A DNA stretch of 14,875 nucleotides from Clostridia bacterium (GTDB taxonomy: Bacteria > Bacillota > DSM-521 > Neomoorellales > SLTJ01), in assembly GCA_014360105.1 (NCBI GenBank), contig JACIYD010000005.1, forward strand, positions 1 through 14,875. The letters run 5' to 3'. Below are positions 1 to 7,820 of the stretch, piece by piece. Each line of letters begins with the position of its first letter. Position 1 is the first letter of the stretch. Under the pieces are notes generated by a model that ran no database searches, was not told the origin of the DNA, and saw nothing but the letters and a program-made list of their open reading frames with translations. The position numbers and the translations under genes are program-made.

Positions 1-1296
1 CGTGCCGCCTACCGGGCGGCCCGCCTGATGAGGGAACTGGCCGGAGGCGAGGTGCTCGCCGGACTCATTGATTGCGGAGAAAAGAGTCGGCCCGCCGTAA
101 CCATTGATTTGAATCTCAAGCGGCTTAACTCCCTCCTTGGCCTAGAGCTTACCCGCGCCGAGGTTAAGGAATACCTTGGCCGCCTGGGCCTGGTGCCGGA
201 GGAGCGCGGCGAAACCTTTAGCGTTTCCATTCCTTCTTATCGGGCAGACTTACGTTTGGAAGAAGACTTGGTAGAGGAAGTCGCCCGGCTTTACGGCTAC
301 GAGCGTATTCCCGCGATTTTCCCTCCCTTCATCACGGCGGAAGCGAAACAGGAACCGAGGCAGCAGTTTTTTAGCGGTTGCCGCCACTTCCTGGCCGCCG
401 TAGGCTTCCAGGAAGTGATCACCTATAGCTTCATCGGTCCCCGTGCTTGGGAGCGCCTGCGCCTCCCGCCGGGACATCCCTGGCGGCAGGTAGTCTCGCT
501 GCGTAACCCGCTTGGCGAAGAGCAAAGCATTATGCGCCCCACCTTGGTACCGGGGCTGCTCCAGGCCGCGGCGGAGAATGCTTCCTGGCGGAGTGAGGCC
601 ATGCGTCTTTTTGAGGTTGGCAAAGTTTTCCTACCGCAGGCCGGCCAACCGCTCCCCCGGGAGGAATGGCGCCTGGCGGCACTGGTTACCGGGGAGGAGC
701 GCAAGGGTTGGGACTGGCCGGGATATTCCCTTGACTTCTTTTACCTTAAGGGTGTCCTGGACGCGTTTCTCGAGCATTGGGGACTGGGAAACGGTGTTTC
801 CCTGCTGGCGGAGGCCGCCCTGCCGGCGCTGCACCCCGGGCGACAGGCGAGAGTGCGCCTGGGCGAAAGAGAAGTCGGTTGGATCGGAGAGCTCCACCCG
901 GAAGTGCAGGAAGACTACGGCTTACCGGAGCGCGCCTCACTGTTGGAGCTCGACCTGGAGACACTTTGGTCGCTGGCCGCCGGAGTAACTAGGACTTACC
1001 AACCCTGGGCACGCTACCCGGCGGTGGCACGGGACATTGCCGTGGTGGTGCCGCGAGAGCTAAGCCATGAGACGGTGGTAAGAAGCATTATGCGGGCGGG
1101 CGGGGAGCTTTTACGGGAGGTCCGTCTCTTCGACCTTTATCAGGGCGAACCCGTGCCCGCGGGATACAAGAGTCTGGCCTATCGCCTGGTTTTCCAGAGC
1201 GCGGATCATACGCTTAGGGAAACGGAGATTAACGCTCTCTATGAGGCGATCGCCCATGGACTGGAACGGGAACTAGGGGCGAGGCTGCGCCGCTAG
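1..1296 (+). CDS. pheT: Phenylalanyl-tRNA synthetase beta subunit, 3' part
   Basis: The beta subunit of the cytoplasmic (alpha-beta)2 enzyme that charges tRNA-Phe. The reading frame is open from base 1, so the 5' end lies outside the window. About 431 codons are visible, against a usual length near 800, so the N-terminal tRNA-binding and most of the editing (B3/B4) domain are missing. Visible in order: the end of B3/B4 (RAAYRAARLMRELAGG), the B5 domain (NSLLGLELTRAEVKEYL to DLRLEEDLVEEVARLYGY, with the acidic residues that hold magnesium), the catalytic-like core (YSFIGPRAWERL, RNPLGEEQSIMRPTLVPGLL, RLFEVGKVF), and the C-terminal ferredoxin-fold anticodon-binding domain (YPAVARDIAVVV to the end, with SLAYRLVFQS). 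The frame is intact and ends in TAG. The zapA start follows 44 bases later, probably in the same transcript. pheS is expected just upstream of the window. Confidence 0.97.
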   Translation, partial: RAAYRAARLMRELAGGEVLAGLIDCGEKSRPAVTIDLNLKRLNSLLGLELTRAEVKEYLGRLGLVPEERGETFSVSIPSYRADLRLEEDLVEEVARLYGYERIPAIFPPFITAEAKQEPRQQFFSGCRHFLAAVGFQEVITYSFIGPRAWERLRLPPGHPWRQVVSLRNPLGEEQSIMRPTLVPGLLQAAAENASWRSEAMRLFEVGKVFLPQAGQPLPREEWRLAALVTGEERKGWDWPGYSLDFFYLKGVLDAFLEHWGLGNGVSLLAEAALPALHPGRQARVRLGEREVGWIGELHPEVQEDYGLPERASLLELDLETLWSLAAGVTRTYQPWARYPAVARDIAVVVPRELSHETVVRSIMRAGGELLREVRLFDLYQGEPVPAGYKSLAYRLVFQSADHTLRETEINALYEAIAHGLERELGARLRR

Positions 1297-1340
1297 AGGC
1301 GTACGGCAGCCGGCGCCGCGAAGTGGAGGAAGGATGCCCG

Positions 1341-1625
1341 GTGGCAAGTGACAACCTGACACGGACCGTGGTTTCCATTCTGGGGCAGGAATACCGGCTG
1401 AAGGGGACGGAACCGGAGCCCTACGTCAAACGGCTGGCCGCCTATGTGGATGCGAAGTTGCGCCAGATCGTCCAAAAGAATCCCCACTTGCCCCTGGGCA
1501 AAGCGGCCGTAATGGCGGCCATCCTCATTGCCGACGAGTACCATAAACTCCAGGAAGATTACGAAGGCCTGATGCGGCTGATTGAAGAAGAGAAGCGCGG
1601 CCGGGGTGGTGTGGCACCGCCTTGA
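1341..1625 (+). CDS. zapA: Cell division protein ZapA
   Basis: A small FtsZ-associated protein that bundles FtsZ filaments at the division ring. About 94 residues, normal for Firmicute ZapA. The N-terminal strand motif TRTVVSILGQEYRLKG matches the family's usual VTVxIxGxxYxIKG opening. It is followed by YVKRLAAYVDAKLRQI, and the second half is a helix/coiled-coil (AVMAAILIADEYHKLQEDYEGLMRLIEEEKRG). The start is set at GTG 1341 because GGAGGAAGGA at 1325-1334 is a good ribosome site for it. An earlier in-frame GTG at 1323 would lack a ribosome site and add six atypical residues. The stop codon overlaps the polX start (TGATG). The neighbourhood pheT–zapA–polX is conserved in Bacillus and many Clostridia, which supports the call for so short a protein. 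Confidence 0.9.
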   Translation: MASDNLTRTVVSILGQEYRLKGTEPEPYVKRLAAYVDAKLRQIVQKNPHLPLGKAAVMAAILIADEYHKLQEDYEGLMRLIEEEKRGRGGVAPP

Positions 1626-2632
1626 TGACGAACGTGGAAATCGCCTGGGTCTTCGACGAGATTGCGGATCTTCTCGAGATCAAAGGGGAAAACCCCTTCA
1701 AGATTAGGGCCTATCGCCAGGGCGCGCGCGCGGTCGAACAATTATCAGAAAACGTAGCTACGCTTGCGGCCCAGGGTCAACTGGTAACCGTCAAAGGCAT
1801 CGGTCCGGCTCTGGCCAAAAAGATCACCGAGCTTCTCGAAACGGGCCGGTGCCGCTATTACGAACAACTGCGTGCCGAGGTACCACCCGGCCTGGTGACG
1901 ATGCTGGCCATCCCCGGCCTCGGCCCCAAGGGCATTCGCCTCATTAACGAACGGCTTGGGATTACCACGCTGGAGCAACTGGCGGAAGCCGCACGTAACC
2001 ACCGCCTGCGGGAATTGCCGGGCATGGGAGTGAAAATGGAGTGGAACATCCTTCAGGGCATCGAATTGCTGCACAATACGGCAGGCAAGATACCCCTGGG
2101 GGTGGCCTGGCCTTTGTCCCAAGCCTTGCTGGACGGTATTGCCGCGCTGCCGGGAGTGGAAACGGCGGCGGTAGCCGGTGAGGTTCGCCGGGGTAAGGAA
2201 CTGGTAGAACAGATTACCCTGGTTGTTGCGGCCGCGGATGCCCGCGCGGTAATCGAAGCCTGCCGGCACCACCCCCAGCTTAACCGGATAGAGAGCTTAG
2301 GTGAGAATTTCCTTCATGGCCGCGGCCGGCTGGGAGTCAGGATTTTCCTCGTCGTTGTGCCGCCGGCCTGTTTCGGCCGCGGCCTGTTATACTATACAGG
2401 TGCTGCCGCCCATTATCGAGAACTTATTGACCTTTGTCCGCCCGAGGAACGGGGACCATTGCTCGGGCTGGGGCTTCTCTTTGCCGGCGAGGCCACGGGT
2501 GAAGAAGAACCCCGGCAGCCGGGAGAATGGGCCTTAAAGCTGGCGCCGCTTGAAGAAGAGGAAATTGGAGCTGCGGGAGGGGCAGGGGGAGGTTGCCGCC
2601 GCCCGCGAAGGACGCCTGCCGCGCCTGGTTAG
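1625..2632 (+). CDS. polX: PolX N-terminal half: HhH region and degenerate polymerase domain (frame broken)
   Basis: The first part of an X-family DNA polymerase/PHP protein, a repair-type enzyme in Firmicutes. Residues 1-55 form the 8-kDa-type helical domain (FDEIADLLEIKGENPFKIRAY). Helix-hairpin-helix DNA-binding motifs lie near 56-67 (VKGIGPALAKKI), 96-107 (IPGLGPKGIRLI) and 131-142 (LPGMGVKMEWNI). The nucleotidyltransferase core follows, but its catalytic residues are gone. The usual AGSxRRxxExVxDxD stretch reads AGEVRRGKELVEQIT (184-198), the third aspartate site reads GVRIFL (237-242), and TGSxxHN reads TGAAAHY (258-264). The polymerase is therefore predicted inactive. From about residue 314 the frame departs from the family and reads into Gly/Arg/Pro-rich nonsense before stopping at 2632. 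The PHP half continues in the +1 frame. ATG 1625 overlaps the zapA stop by one base, suggesting translational coupling. Confidence 0.85.
   Translation: MTNVEIAWVFDEIADLLEIKGENPFKIRAYRQGARAVEQLSENVATLAAQGQLVTVKGIGPALAKKITELLETGRCRYYEQLRAEVPPGLVTMLAIPGLGPKGIRLINERLGITTLEQLAEAARNHRLRELPGMGVKMEWNILQGIELLHNTAGKIPLGVAWPLSQALLDGIAALPGVETAAVAGEVRRGKELVEQITLVVAAADARAVIEACRHHPQLNRIESLGENFLHGRGRLGVRIFLVVVPPACFGRGLLYYTGAAAHYRELIDLCPPEERGPLLGLGLLFAGEATGEEEPRQPGEWALKLAPLEEEEIGAAGGAGGGCRRPRRTPAAPG
2549..2570 (+). other. polX: Frame junction within polX
   Basis: The frame carrying the polymerase half (APLEEEEI) and the frame carrying the PHP half (ELREGQGEV) exchange in this A/G-rich stretch. Deleting one base near 2567-2568 would give an uninterrupted EEEEIELREGQGEV, which fits the linker seen in other PolX proteins. 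No classical slippery heptamer, stop-dependent +1 site or stimulatory pseudoknot is obvious. A sequencing or assembly error, a real inactivating insertion, or uncharacterised recoding cannot be told apart from this sequence alone. Confidence 0.7.
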
Positions 2633-3380
2633 CCTGGAAGACATCCGGGGCGATTTGCACGTGCACAGCAATTGGAGTGACGGCGTGAACGACCCGGCAA
2701 GCATGGCACAAGCCGCACGGGCGCGCGGCTACGCCTATTTGGGTATTGCCGACCATTCGCGGTCCCTGAGCATTGCCCGGGGCCTTTCCATCGAACGTCT
2801 TCTCCAGCAGCGGGCCTTAATCAGAGAGCTAAATGAAGAAAGCGAGGATTTCCGGCTTTTGGCCGGCATCGAGGTCGACATCCTGCCTGACGGCTCGCTC
2901 GACTACCCGGACGAGATCCTGGCCCAAATGGACATCGTCATCGCCTCCATCCATACCGGCTTCAAACAAGAGCAGGAGAAGATCATGCACCGCCTGGAGA
3001 GTGCCCTGGCCAACCCCCACGTCCATCTTTTGGGACATCCCAGCGGGCGCCTTCTCGGACGGCGCTCCCCTTACCAGGTCGACCTGGACCGGCTGTTACT
3101 GGTGGCGGCACGCACGGGCAAAGCCCTGGAGATCAACGCCACCGGTGATAGGCTCGACCTGGGCGCGGAGGCGGCACGCGCGGCGGCCGAATTGGGTGTT
3201 CCCCTGGTGATCAATACCGACGCGCACGAGGCCGGGCACCTCCAGGACATGCGTTACGGCGTAGCGGTGGCGCGCCGTGCTCGGCTGGAGCCGCATCAGG
3301 TACTCAACACCCTGGACTGGGAAGAGTTGCAGTCCCGCCTGGCCAGGAGTAGAGCGAGCGGCCTCACAACAAAGGCATGA
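2550..3380 (+). CDS. polX: PolX C-terminal half: PHP phosphoesterase/3'-5' exonuclease domain (second frame)
   Basis: The PHP (polymerase and histidinol phosphatase) half of PolX, which in this family is a metal-dependent 3'-5' exonuclease/phosphoesterase. All motifs look intact: DLHVHSNWSDG, IADHS, AGIEVDILPDG, DIVIASIH, LLGHPSGRLLGRRSPY and LVINTDAH. These supply the expected His, Asp and Glu ligands for the metal cluster. Homology to PolX begins at ELREGQGEV (about base 2568), which matches the PPELREGRGE linker just before PHP in other PolX proteins. The open frame begins at TTG 2550, but no convincing ribosome site precedes it. Either the protein is made by a +1 frame change from the upstream half, or it is restarted, or the gene is decayed. 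From ATG 1625 to the stop at 3380 is 1756 bases, i.e. 585 codons plus one base, about normal PolX length (around 570). That points to one extra base rather than two separate genes. The stop overlaps an upstream in-frame ATG of larE, but the preferred larE start is at 3398. Confidence 0.85.
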   Translation: MKKRKLELREGQGEVAAAREGRLPRLVSLEDIRGDLHVHSNWSDGVNDPASMAQAARARGYAYLGIADHSRSLSIARGLSIERLLQQRALIRELNEESEDFRLLAGIEVDILPDGSLDYPDEILAQMDIVIASIHTGFKQEQEKIMHRLESALANPHVHLLGHPSGRLLGRRSPYQVDLDRLLLVAARTGKALEINATGDRLDLGAEAARAAAELGVPLVINTDAHEAGHLQDMRYGVAVARRARLEPHQVLNTLDWEELQSRLARSRASGLTTKA

Positions 3381-3397
3381 AAGGGGGACATCAAGGC

Positions 3398-4240
3398 ATG
3401 GCGGCAAAACCTGTTGCGGTGGCAGCGGAACCGCACCTGGAAGTAAAGTTGCGGGCGCTGGAAGACTATCTTCGCCGGCTGGAAAGCGTGGTCGTTGCTT
3501 TTTCCGGCGGCGTGGATAGCAGCCTGCTCGCCTTTGTTGCTTCCTCTGTTCTCGGCGCGCGGGCGCTGGCGGTCACCGCCGCCTCCCCCCTCTACCCGTG
3601 GCAGGAGATCGAAGAAGCCGTCCGCCCGGCGGGATGTCTGGGCCTGCGTCACCTCCTTCTTCCCCTTAATGTGTTAAACCGGCCCGAGTTTGTGGCCAAT
3701 CCTCCTGATCGCTGCTATTACTGTAAACAAGAGCTTTTCGGGCGGCTTTGGGAAGTGGCGCGGCGGCACGGCCTTGCCTGGGTGGTCGAGGGAACAAACG
3801 TGGATGACCGCCGGGATTTTCGGCCGGGGCGCCGGGCGGCTAAGGAGATGGGAGTGCGGCAACCCTTGGAGGAGGTCGGATTGACGAAAGAAGAGATTCG
3901 GGTACTGGCGCGGCGGCTGGGTCTAGGTGTGTGGAACAAACCGGCAATGGCTTGCCTGGCCTCCCGTCTCCCTTACGGGGAAAAGATTACCCCTGCGAGG
4001 CTGGCCATGGTCGCCGAGGCGGAGGCTTTTCTCGGCCAACTGGGATTGAGGCAGGTGCGCGTCCGTTCCCACGGTTCCCTAGCGCGTTTAGAAGTTCTGC
4101 CGGCGGAGATTTCCCTTCTCTTGCGCCACCGGGAGGAGATTATTACGCGCCTAAAAGAGATAGGTTATATTTACGTTACTGCCGACCTCGAAGGGTACCG
4201 TGCGGGAAGCATGAACGCGGTATTGGAGGGCTCGGCTTAG
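3398..4240 (+). CDS. larE: LarE-type ATP-dependent sulfur transferase (predicted iron-sulfur-cluster form)
   Basis: A PP-loop ATPase of the LarE family. It AMP-activates pyridinium-3,5-biscarboxylate mononucleotide and inserts sulfur to build the nickel-pincer cofactor of lactate racemase and other LarA-family enzymes. The PP-loop SGGVDSS is at residues 36-42. Further family motifs are PPDRCYYCKQELF (103-114), VEGTNVDDRRDFRPG (130-144) and WNKPAMACLASRLPYG (179-194). Cysteines 106, 109 and 186 match the CxxC-plus-C pattern of LarE proteins that hold a [4Fe-4S] cluster, rather than the single sacrificial cysteine of Lactiplantibacillus LarE. Length is about 280 residues, as usual. ATG 3398 is chosen because AAGGGGGA (3381-3388) sits about 9-10 bases upstream. 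An in-frame ATG at 3377, overlapping the PHP stop, has its purine run too close. No larA, larB or larC is in the window, so the client is unknown. Confidence 0.92.
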   Translation: MAAKPVAVAAEPHLEVKLRALEDYLRRLESVVVAFSGGVDSSLLAFVASSVLGARALAVTAASPLYPWQEIEEAVRPAGCLGLRHLLLPLNVLNRPEFVANPPDRCYYCKQELFGRLWEVARRHGLAWVVEGTNVDDRRDFRPGRRAAKEMGVRQPLEEVGLTKEEIRVLARRLGLGVWNKPAMACLASRLPYGEKITPARLAMVAEAEAFLGQLGLRQVRVRSHGSLARLEVLPAEISLLLRHREEIITRLKEIGYIYVTADLEGYRAGSMNAVLEGSA

Positions 4241-4292
4241 TCTGCCTTGCTTGCTGCTTGGCCGGGCTGCCAGAAGCGGAAAGGTGGTCGTG

Positions 4293-5267
4293 ATGAGAAG
4301 GCAACAGAAGGGCATGCGTCTCGAAGAGATTTACCGCCTGGCCGTAGAGCTGGGTATGGAGGCCGATCCGCGGGGGAGGGAAGAAGTGGCCAAACTGCTG
4401 GCCCGGGAAAAAGAGAAGTGGGAGAAGCTTCCCGCGGAGGAAAAGGACGACTTCGATCTGGAGCGCCTGAAAAACCCTTACAGTGATACCCGGATCCTCT
4501 GGGGAGAGCCGACAGCGGAGGTCACCTCGCTGCTTGCCGGCATTGACATGGAAGTGGGTGAGGTGCTGTTGGCGGAAATGTTGCGCCAGCGGGGCGAGAA
4601 AATCGATCTCCTCCTGGCCCACCACCCGGAGGGTGGAGCGCTGGCCAACCTCTACCGCGTGATGCACTTGCAGGAAGACGTTTTACACCGTCTGGGGGTA
4701 CCGATCAACGTGGCGGAAGGGATGCTTGCCGGCCGCATCAGCGAGGTGCGGCGAAACCTTCTGCCGGTGAACCACCAGCGGGCGGTCGATGCGGCGCGGC
4801 TTTTGGGCTTTGCCTTCTTGTGCGTCCACACGCCGGCCGACAACCTGGTCACGCGGTACTTGAACGATTTCTTCGACCAGAAGGCACCGGCCACACTCGG
4901 CGATCTGGTCAAGGTACTGAAGGAAATCCCCGAATACCAGGCGTCAAGTAAGGTGGGCAGTGGTCCGGAAATCATCCTGGGGTCAGAGGAGCGAAGAGTT
5001 GGCAAGATCTTCGTCGATATGACCGGCGGTACCGAAGGAGCGAAGGAGATTTACGAGCGGCTGAGCACCGCAGGGGTAGGGACGGTGGTCGCCATGCATT
5101 TGAGCGAGGAGCACCGCAAAGAAGCGGAAAAGCACCACGTCAACGTGGTCATTGCCGGGCACATGGCCAGCGACGCTTTGGGGATGAATCTTTTTCTCGA
5201 CCGTTTGGAAGAGCGTGGCATCACCGTTAAAACCTGTTCCGGGCTCCACCGCGTACGCCGCTCTTAG
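4293..5267 (+). CDS. Nif3-like dinuclear metal-centre protein
   Basis: A member of the Nif3/GTP cyclohydrolase I type 2 family: ring-shaped hexamers with a two-metal site and no agreed physiological reaction. About 324 residues. Family signs are the metal-ligand motif LLLAHHPEGG (His110 and His111), CVHTPADNLV (about 177-186, like the HTxxD motif), and AGHMASD (288-294) near the C-terminus. The opening MRLEEIYRLAVELGMEADPRG is typical of the long clostridial subgroup annotated as NGG1p-interacting factor 3. ATG 4293 has AAGGTGG (4281-4287) as ribosome site. ATG 4314 fits the family's usual first residue but has a poorer site, so the start could be either. A TTG at 4251 is less likely. It follows larE by 52 bases and nearly touches the U32 gene (3-base gap), so co-expression is likely. 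The family is clear; the function is not. Confidence 0.85.
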   Translation: MRRQQKGMRLEEIYRLAVELGMEADPRGREEVAKLLAREKEKWEKLPAEEKDDFDLERLKNPYSDTRILWGEPTAEVTSLLAGIDMEVGEVLLAEMLRQRGEKIDLLLAHHPEGGALANLYRVMHLQEDVLHRLGVPINVAEGMLAGRISEVRRNLLPVNHQRAVDAARLLGFAFLCVHTPADNLVTRYLNDFFDQKAPATLGDLVKVLKEIPEYQASSKVGSGPEIILGSEERRVGKIFVDMTGGTEGAKEIYERLSTAGVGTVVAMHLSEEHRKEAEKHHVNVVIAGHMASDALGMNLFLDRLEERGITVKTCSGLHRVRRS

Positions 5268-5270
5268 ACC

Positions 5271-7799
5271 ATGGTTTCCTTGCCCGAACTGCTCGCCCCC
5301 GCGGGGAATATGGAAGCCTTGCGCGCGGCCGTGGCCAACGGGGCCGACGCCGTTTACCTGGGTGGCAAGGACTTCAGCGCGCGCCAGTATGCGGCCAATT
5401 TCACGTCGGAAGAGCTGGCGGAAGCGGTGGCCTTTGCCCATGTACGTGGCGTGAAAGTATATGTCACGGTGAATACCCTGATTGCCCCGGAGGAGTTGGG
5501 CCGGGCGCTGGACTACGTTTACCGGCTTCACGAACTGGGCGTGGATGCTGTTCTTGTGCAGGACCTCGGCCTCGCCTGGGCGCTGCGGCAGGCGTTGCCC
5601 GCGCTGCCGCTGCATGCCAGTACCCAAATGACCGTGCATAACGTGGAAGGCGTACGTTTTCTCGCGCGCTTTGGTTTTAAGCGGGTGGTTTTGGCGCGCG
5701 AACTGGAGCTTCAGGATCTTGCGGCCATCAGGTCGGCCTGCCCGGAGGTAGAGCCGGAGGTCTTCGTCCACGGTGCCTTGTGCTTCAGCTATTCCGGCCA
5801 GTGCCTTTTGAGCAGCTTTGTTGGGGGGCGGTCCGGCAACCGGGGCCGCTGTGCCCAACCATGCCGCCTGCGCTATCGCCTGGAAGAAGGGCGGGACGGG
5901 GCGAGCCTGGCAGAGGGCCACCTCCTCAGTACCAAGGATTTGAACTTGATTGCCTTGTTGCCCGAACTGGTTGGTCTCGGGGTGGCGGCGCTAAAAATCG
6001 AGGGGCGGATGAAAAGAGCGGAATACGTGGCCACGGTAACGCGCATCTACCGGCAGGCACTGGATCGCTACGCCTGCGATCCGGAGCATTACCGGGTTAG
6101 CCCGGAAGAACTGCGTGACCTGGCGCAAATCTTCAATCGCGATTTTACCACCGGTTACCTGCGCGGCAATCCCGGACGGGAGCTGATGAGCTATCAGCGG
6201 CCGAATAACCGCGGCCTTTATCTGGGCCGAGTTATTGCGCGGCAACGCGGCCGGGTGGCGGTATCCCTGGCAGCGCCGCTCCGTCTGGGTGACGGTCTGG
6301 AATTCTGGGTGAGCCGGGGCGGCCGCCAGGGTCAAAGCGTGCGGGCGATCTGGGTTAACGGTGCGCAAGTCGAGGAGGCGGCGCCGGGGGCGACGGTGTG
6401 GCTGGAGGCGCTGCCGGGGGTTGCTCCCGGGGACCGTGTTTTCAAAACCTACGACCGCCGTCTGGCGGAGGCAGCTTTGGCTTCCTATGCCGGCCCCCAG
6501 GGCGGCCGGCGGGTGCCGCTTTACTTGAACGTGACCGGAGAACCCGGACGCCCGTTAAAGATTGTCGGCCGCGATGACCGCGGGCACGCGGCCGAGGTGG
6601 CTACGGCCGTCCCTTGCCAGGAAGCAAAAACGCAGCCGCTGACGCCCGAAGTGCTGGCGGCCCAACTGGGGCGCCTGGGCGATACACCCTTCTACCTCGC
6701 GGCGCTTACTGCTGACCTAAAAGGAGAGACGATGGTTCCCTGGAGCTGCCTGAATGAGGCCAGGCGCCGCTTGGTGGCGGCCCTGGTGGAAACGCGGCTC
6801 AGGAAGGCCCGGCCTTATCCGGCCGTTTCCCGTAGGGAGTTCGAGCGCCGGGTAGGCGCCTTTTTCGCGGCGCCAACGGTACCGGACGTGCCTGTGGCGG
6901 CCCCCAAGATTACGGTTGCCGTTGGCAGCCCCGCGGCGGCCCGCGCTGCCCTTGCCGCGGGTGCGGATCGGGTCTACGTGGCCCTGACGGCATGGCAGCA
7001 CTGGCCGTCCATTTCCCGGCGGGAGTGGCGGGAAGCCCTGCGTGAGGCGGACGCACGCCAAAAGGAATTCTTTCCCGCCCTGCCACGCTTCTGGCACCCC
7101 CGGGAAAAGGATTACCTGGAAGCAGTGATTGCCTTGGTAGACGAGCTCAATCCCGCGGGGCTCTTGATCGCCGGCCCGGAGGGGTGGGAATTGGCGCGGG
7201 CGCGCTGGCCCCGGCTGCAGCTCGTGGCAGACTATACTTTCCACGTCTTTAATCCGCTCACAAGGGATTTTCTGCGACAAACCCTTGGTTTTGCCGGTTT
7301 GACGCTTTCACCCGAATTGAGGCGGGAGCAACTGGCGGCCTTTGGCCCACTCGCGCTGGCGGGGGCGGAGATTATCGTTCACGGAAACTTTCCCTTAATG
7401 GTTTCCGCCCATTGTGTGGTCGGCGCCTGTGCGGGCGAACACGCCCAAGAGCGGCGACCCTGCCGCCGGGGGTTTTATGTGCTCGTGGATCGGCGGGGTT
7501 ACCGCTTTCCGCTGGCCTGCGACCGGCGCTGCCGTCTCTATCTCTTCAACAGCCGGGAACTTTCTTTGCTGACGGCGCTGCCGGACCTTTTAGCTTTGAA
7601 ACCTTGGGGGTTGCGGCTGGAACTGCGGCGGGCCGGTGAGGAAGAGGTCGCGCTGGTGGTAACCGCTTACCGCCGCGCCCTTGATTTGTGCCTGACATCC
7701 AAAGTCACTGCGGGGGAGCTGGCGGCCAGCGAAGCAGAGCTGGCACGGCGGCTAGGCCATATTTTTACCCGCGGCCATTACTACCGCGGTGTCTCTTGA
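5271..7799 (+). CDS. U32 family protein, RlhA/YdcP-like (23S rRNA hydroxylation type) with C-terminal extension
   Basis: A U32 'peptidase' family protein of 842 residues. Its closest characterised relatives are E. coli RlhA (YdcP), needed for 5-hydroxycytidine in 23S rRNA, and TrhP, which acts on tRNA. The family is thought to be prephenate-dependent RNA hydroxylation enzymes more than proteases. The N-terminal TIM-barrel begins ELLAPAGNMEALRAAVANGADAVYLGG. The signature VFVHGALCFSYSGQCLLSSF to GNRGRCAQPCR gives cysteines 171, 178, 194 and 198, the expected iron-sulfur ligands. A middle beta-rich part (about 310-450) fits the U32 collagenase-like/DUF3656 region. A second barrel-like part starts near 548 (ITVAVGSPAAARAALAAGADRVYVAL) and repeats the N-terminal pattern. 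It ends with another cysteine group (715, 720, 731, 750, 754). ATG 5271 follows the previous stop by three bases with no visible Shine-Dalgarno, so translation is probably coupled. Confidence 0.93.
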   Translation: MVSLPELLAPAGNMEALRAAVANGADAVYLGGKDFSARQYAANFTSEELAEAVAFAHVRGVKVYVTVNTLIAPEELGRALDYVYRLHELGVDAVLVQDLGLAWALRQALPALPLHASTQMTVHNVEGVRFLARFGFKRVVLARELELQDLAAIRSACPEVEPEVFVHGALCFSYSGQCLLSSFVGGRSGNRGRCAQPCRLRYRLEEGRDGASLAEGHLLSTKDLNLIALLPELVGLGVAALKIEGRMKRAEYVATVTRIYRQALDRYACDPEHYRVSPEELRDLAQIFNRDFTTGYLRGNPGRELMSYQRPNNRGLYLGRVIARQRGRVAVSLAAPLRLGDGLEFWVSRGGRQGQSVRAIWVNGAQVEEAAPGATVWLEALPGVAPGDRVFKTYDRRLAEAALASYAGPQGGRRVPLYLNVTGEPGRPLKIVGRDDRGHAAEVATAVPCQEAKTQPLTPEVLAAQLGRLGDTPFYLAALTADLKGETMVPWSCLNEARRRLVAALVETRLRKARPYPAVSRREFERRVGAFFAAPTVPDVPVAAPKITVAVGSPAAARAALAAGADRVYVALTAWQHWPSISRREWREALREADARQKEFFPALPRFWHPREKDYLEAVIALVDELNPAGLLIAGPEGWELARARWPRLQLVADYTFHVFNPLTRDFLRQTLGFAGLTLSPELRREQLAAFGPLALAGAEIIVHGNFPLMVSAHCVVGACAGEHAQERRPCRRGFYVLVDRRGYRFPLACDRRCRLYLFNSRELSLLTALPDLLALKPWGLRLELRRAGEEEVALVVTAYRRALDLCLTSKVTAGELAASEAELARRLGHIFTRGHYYRGVS

Positions 7800-7820
7800 A
7801 GGGCATCGCGGAAACGTAGT

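Noticed and set aside
4251..4292. TTG 4251 as the start of the Nif3-like protein
   Set aside because: It adds residues not found in the family and has no ribosome site; ATG 4293 has AAGGTGG at correct spacing.
4983..5921. 312-codon minus-strand open frame across the Nif3/U32 junction
   Set aside because: It is antisense to two well-supported genes, with no ribosome site or family features.
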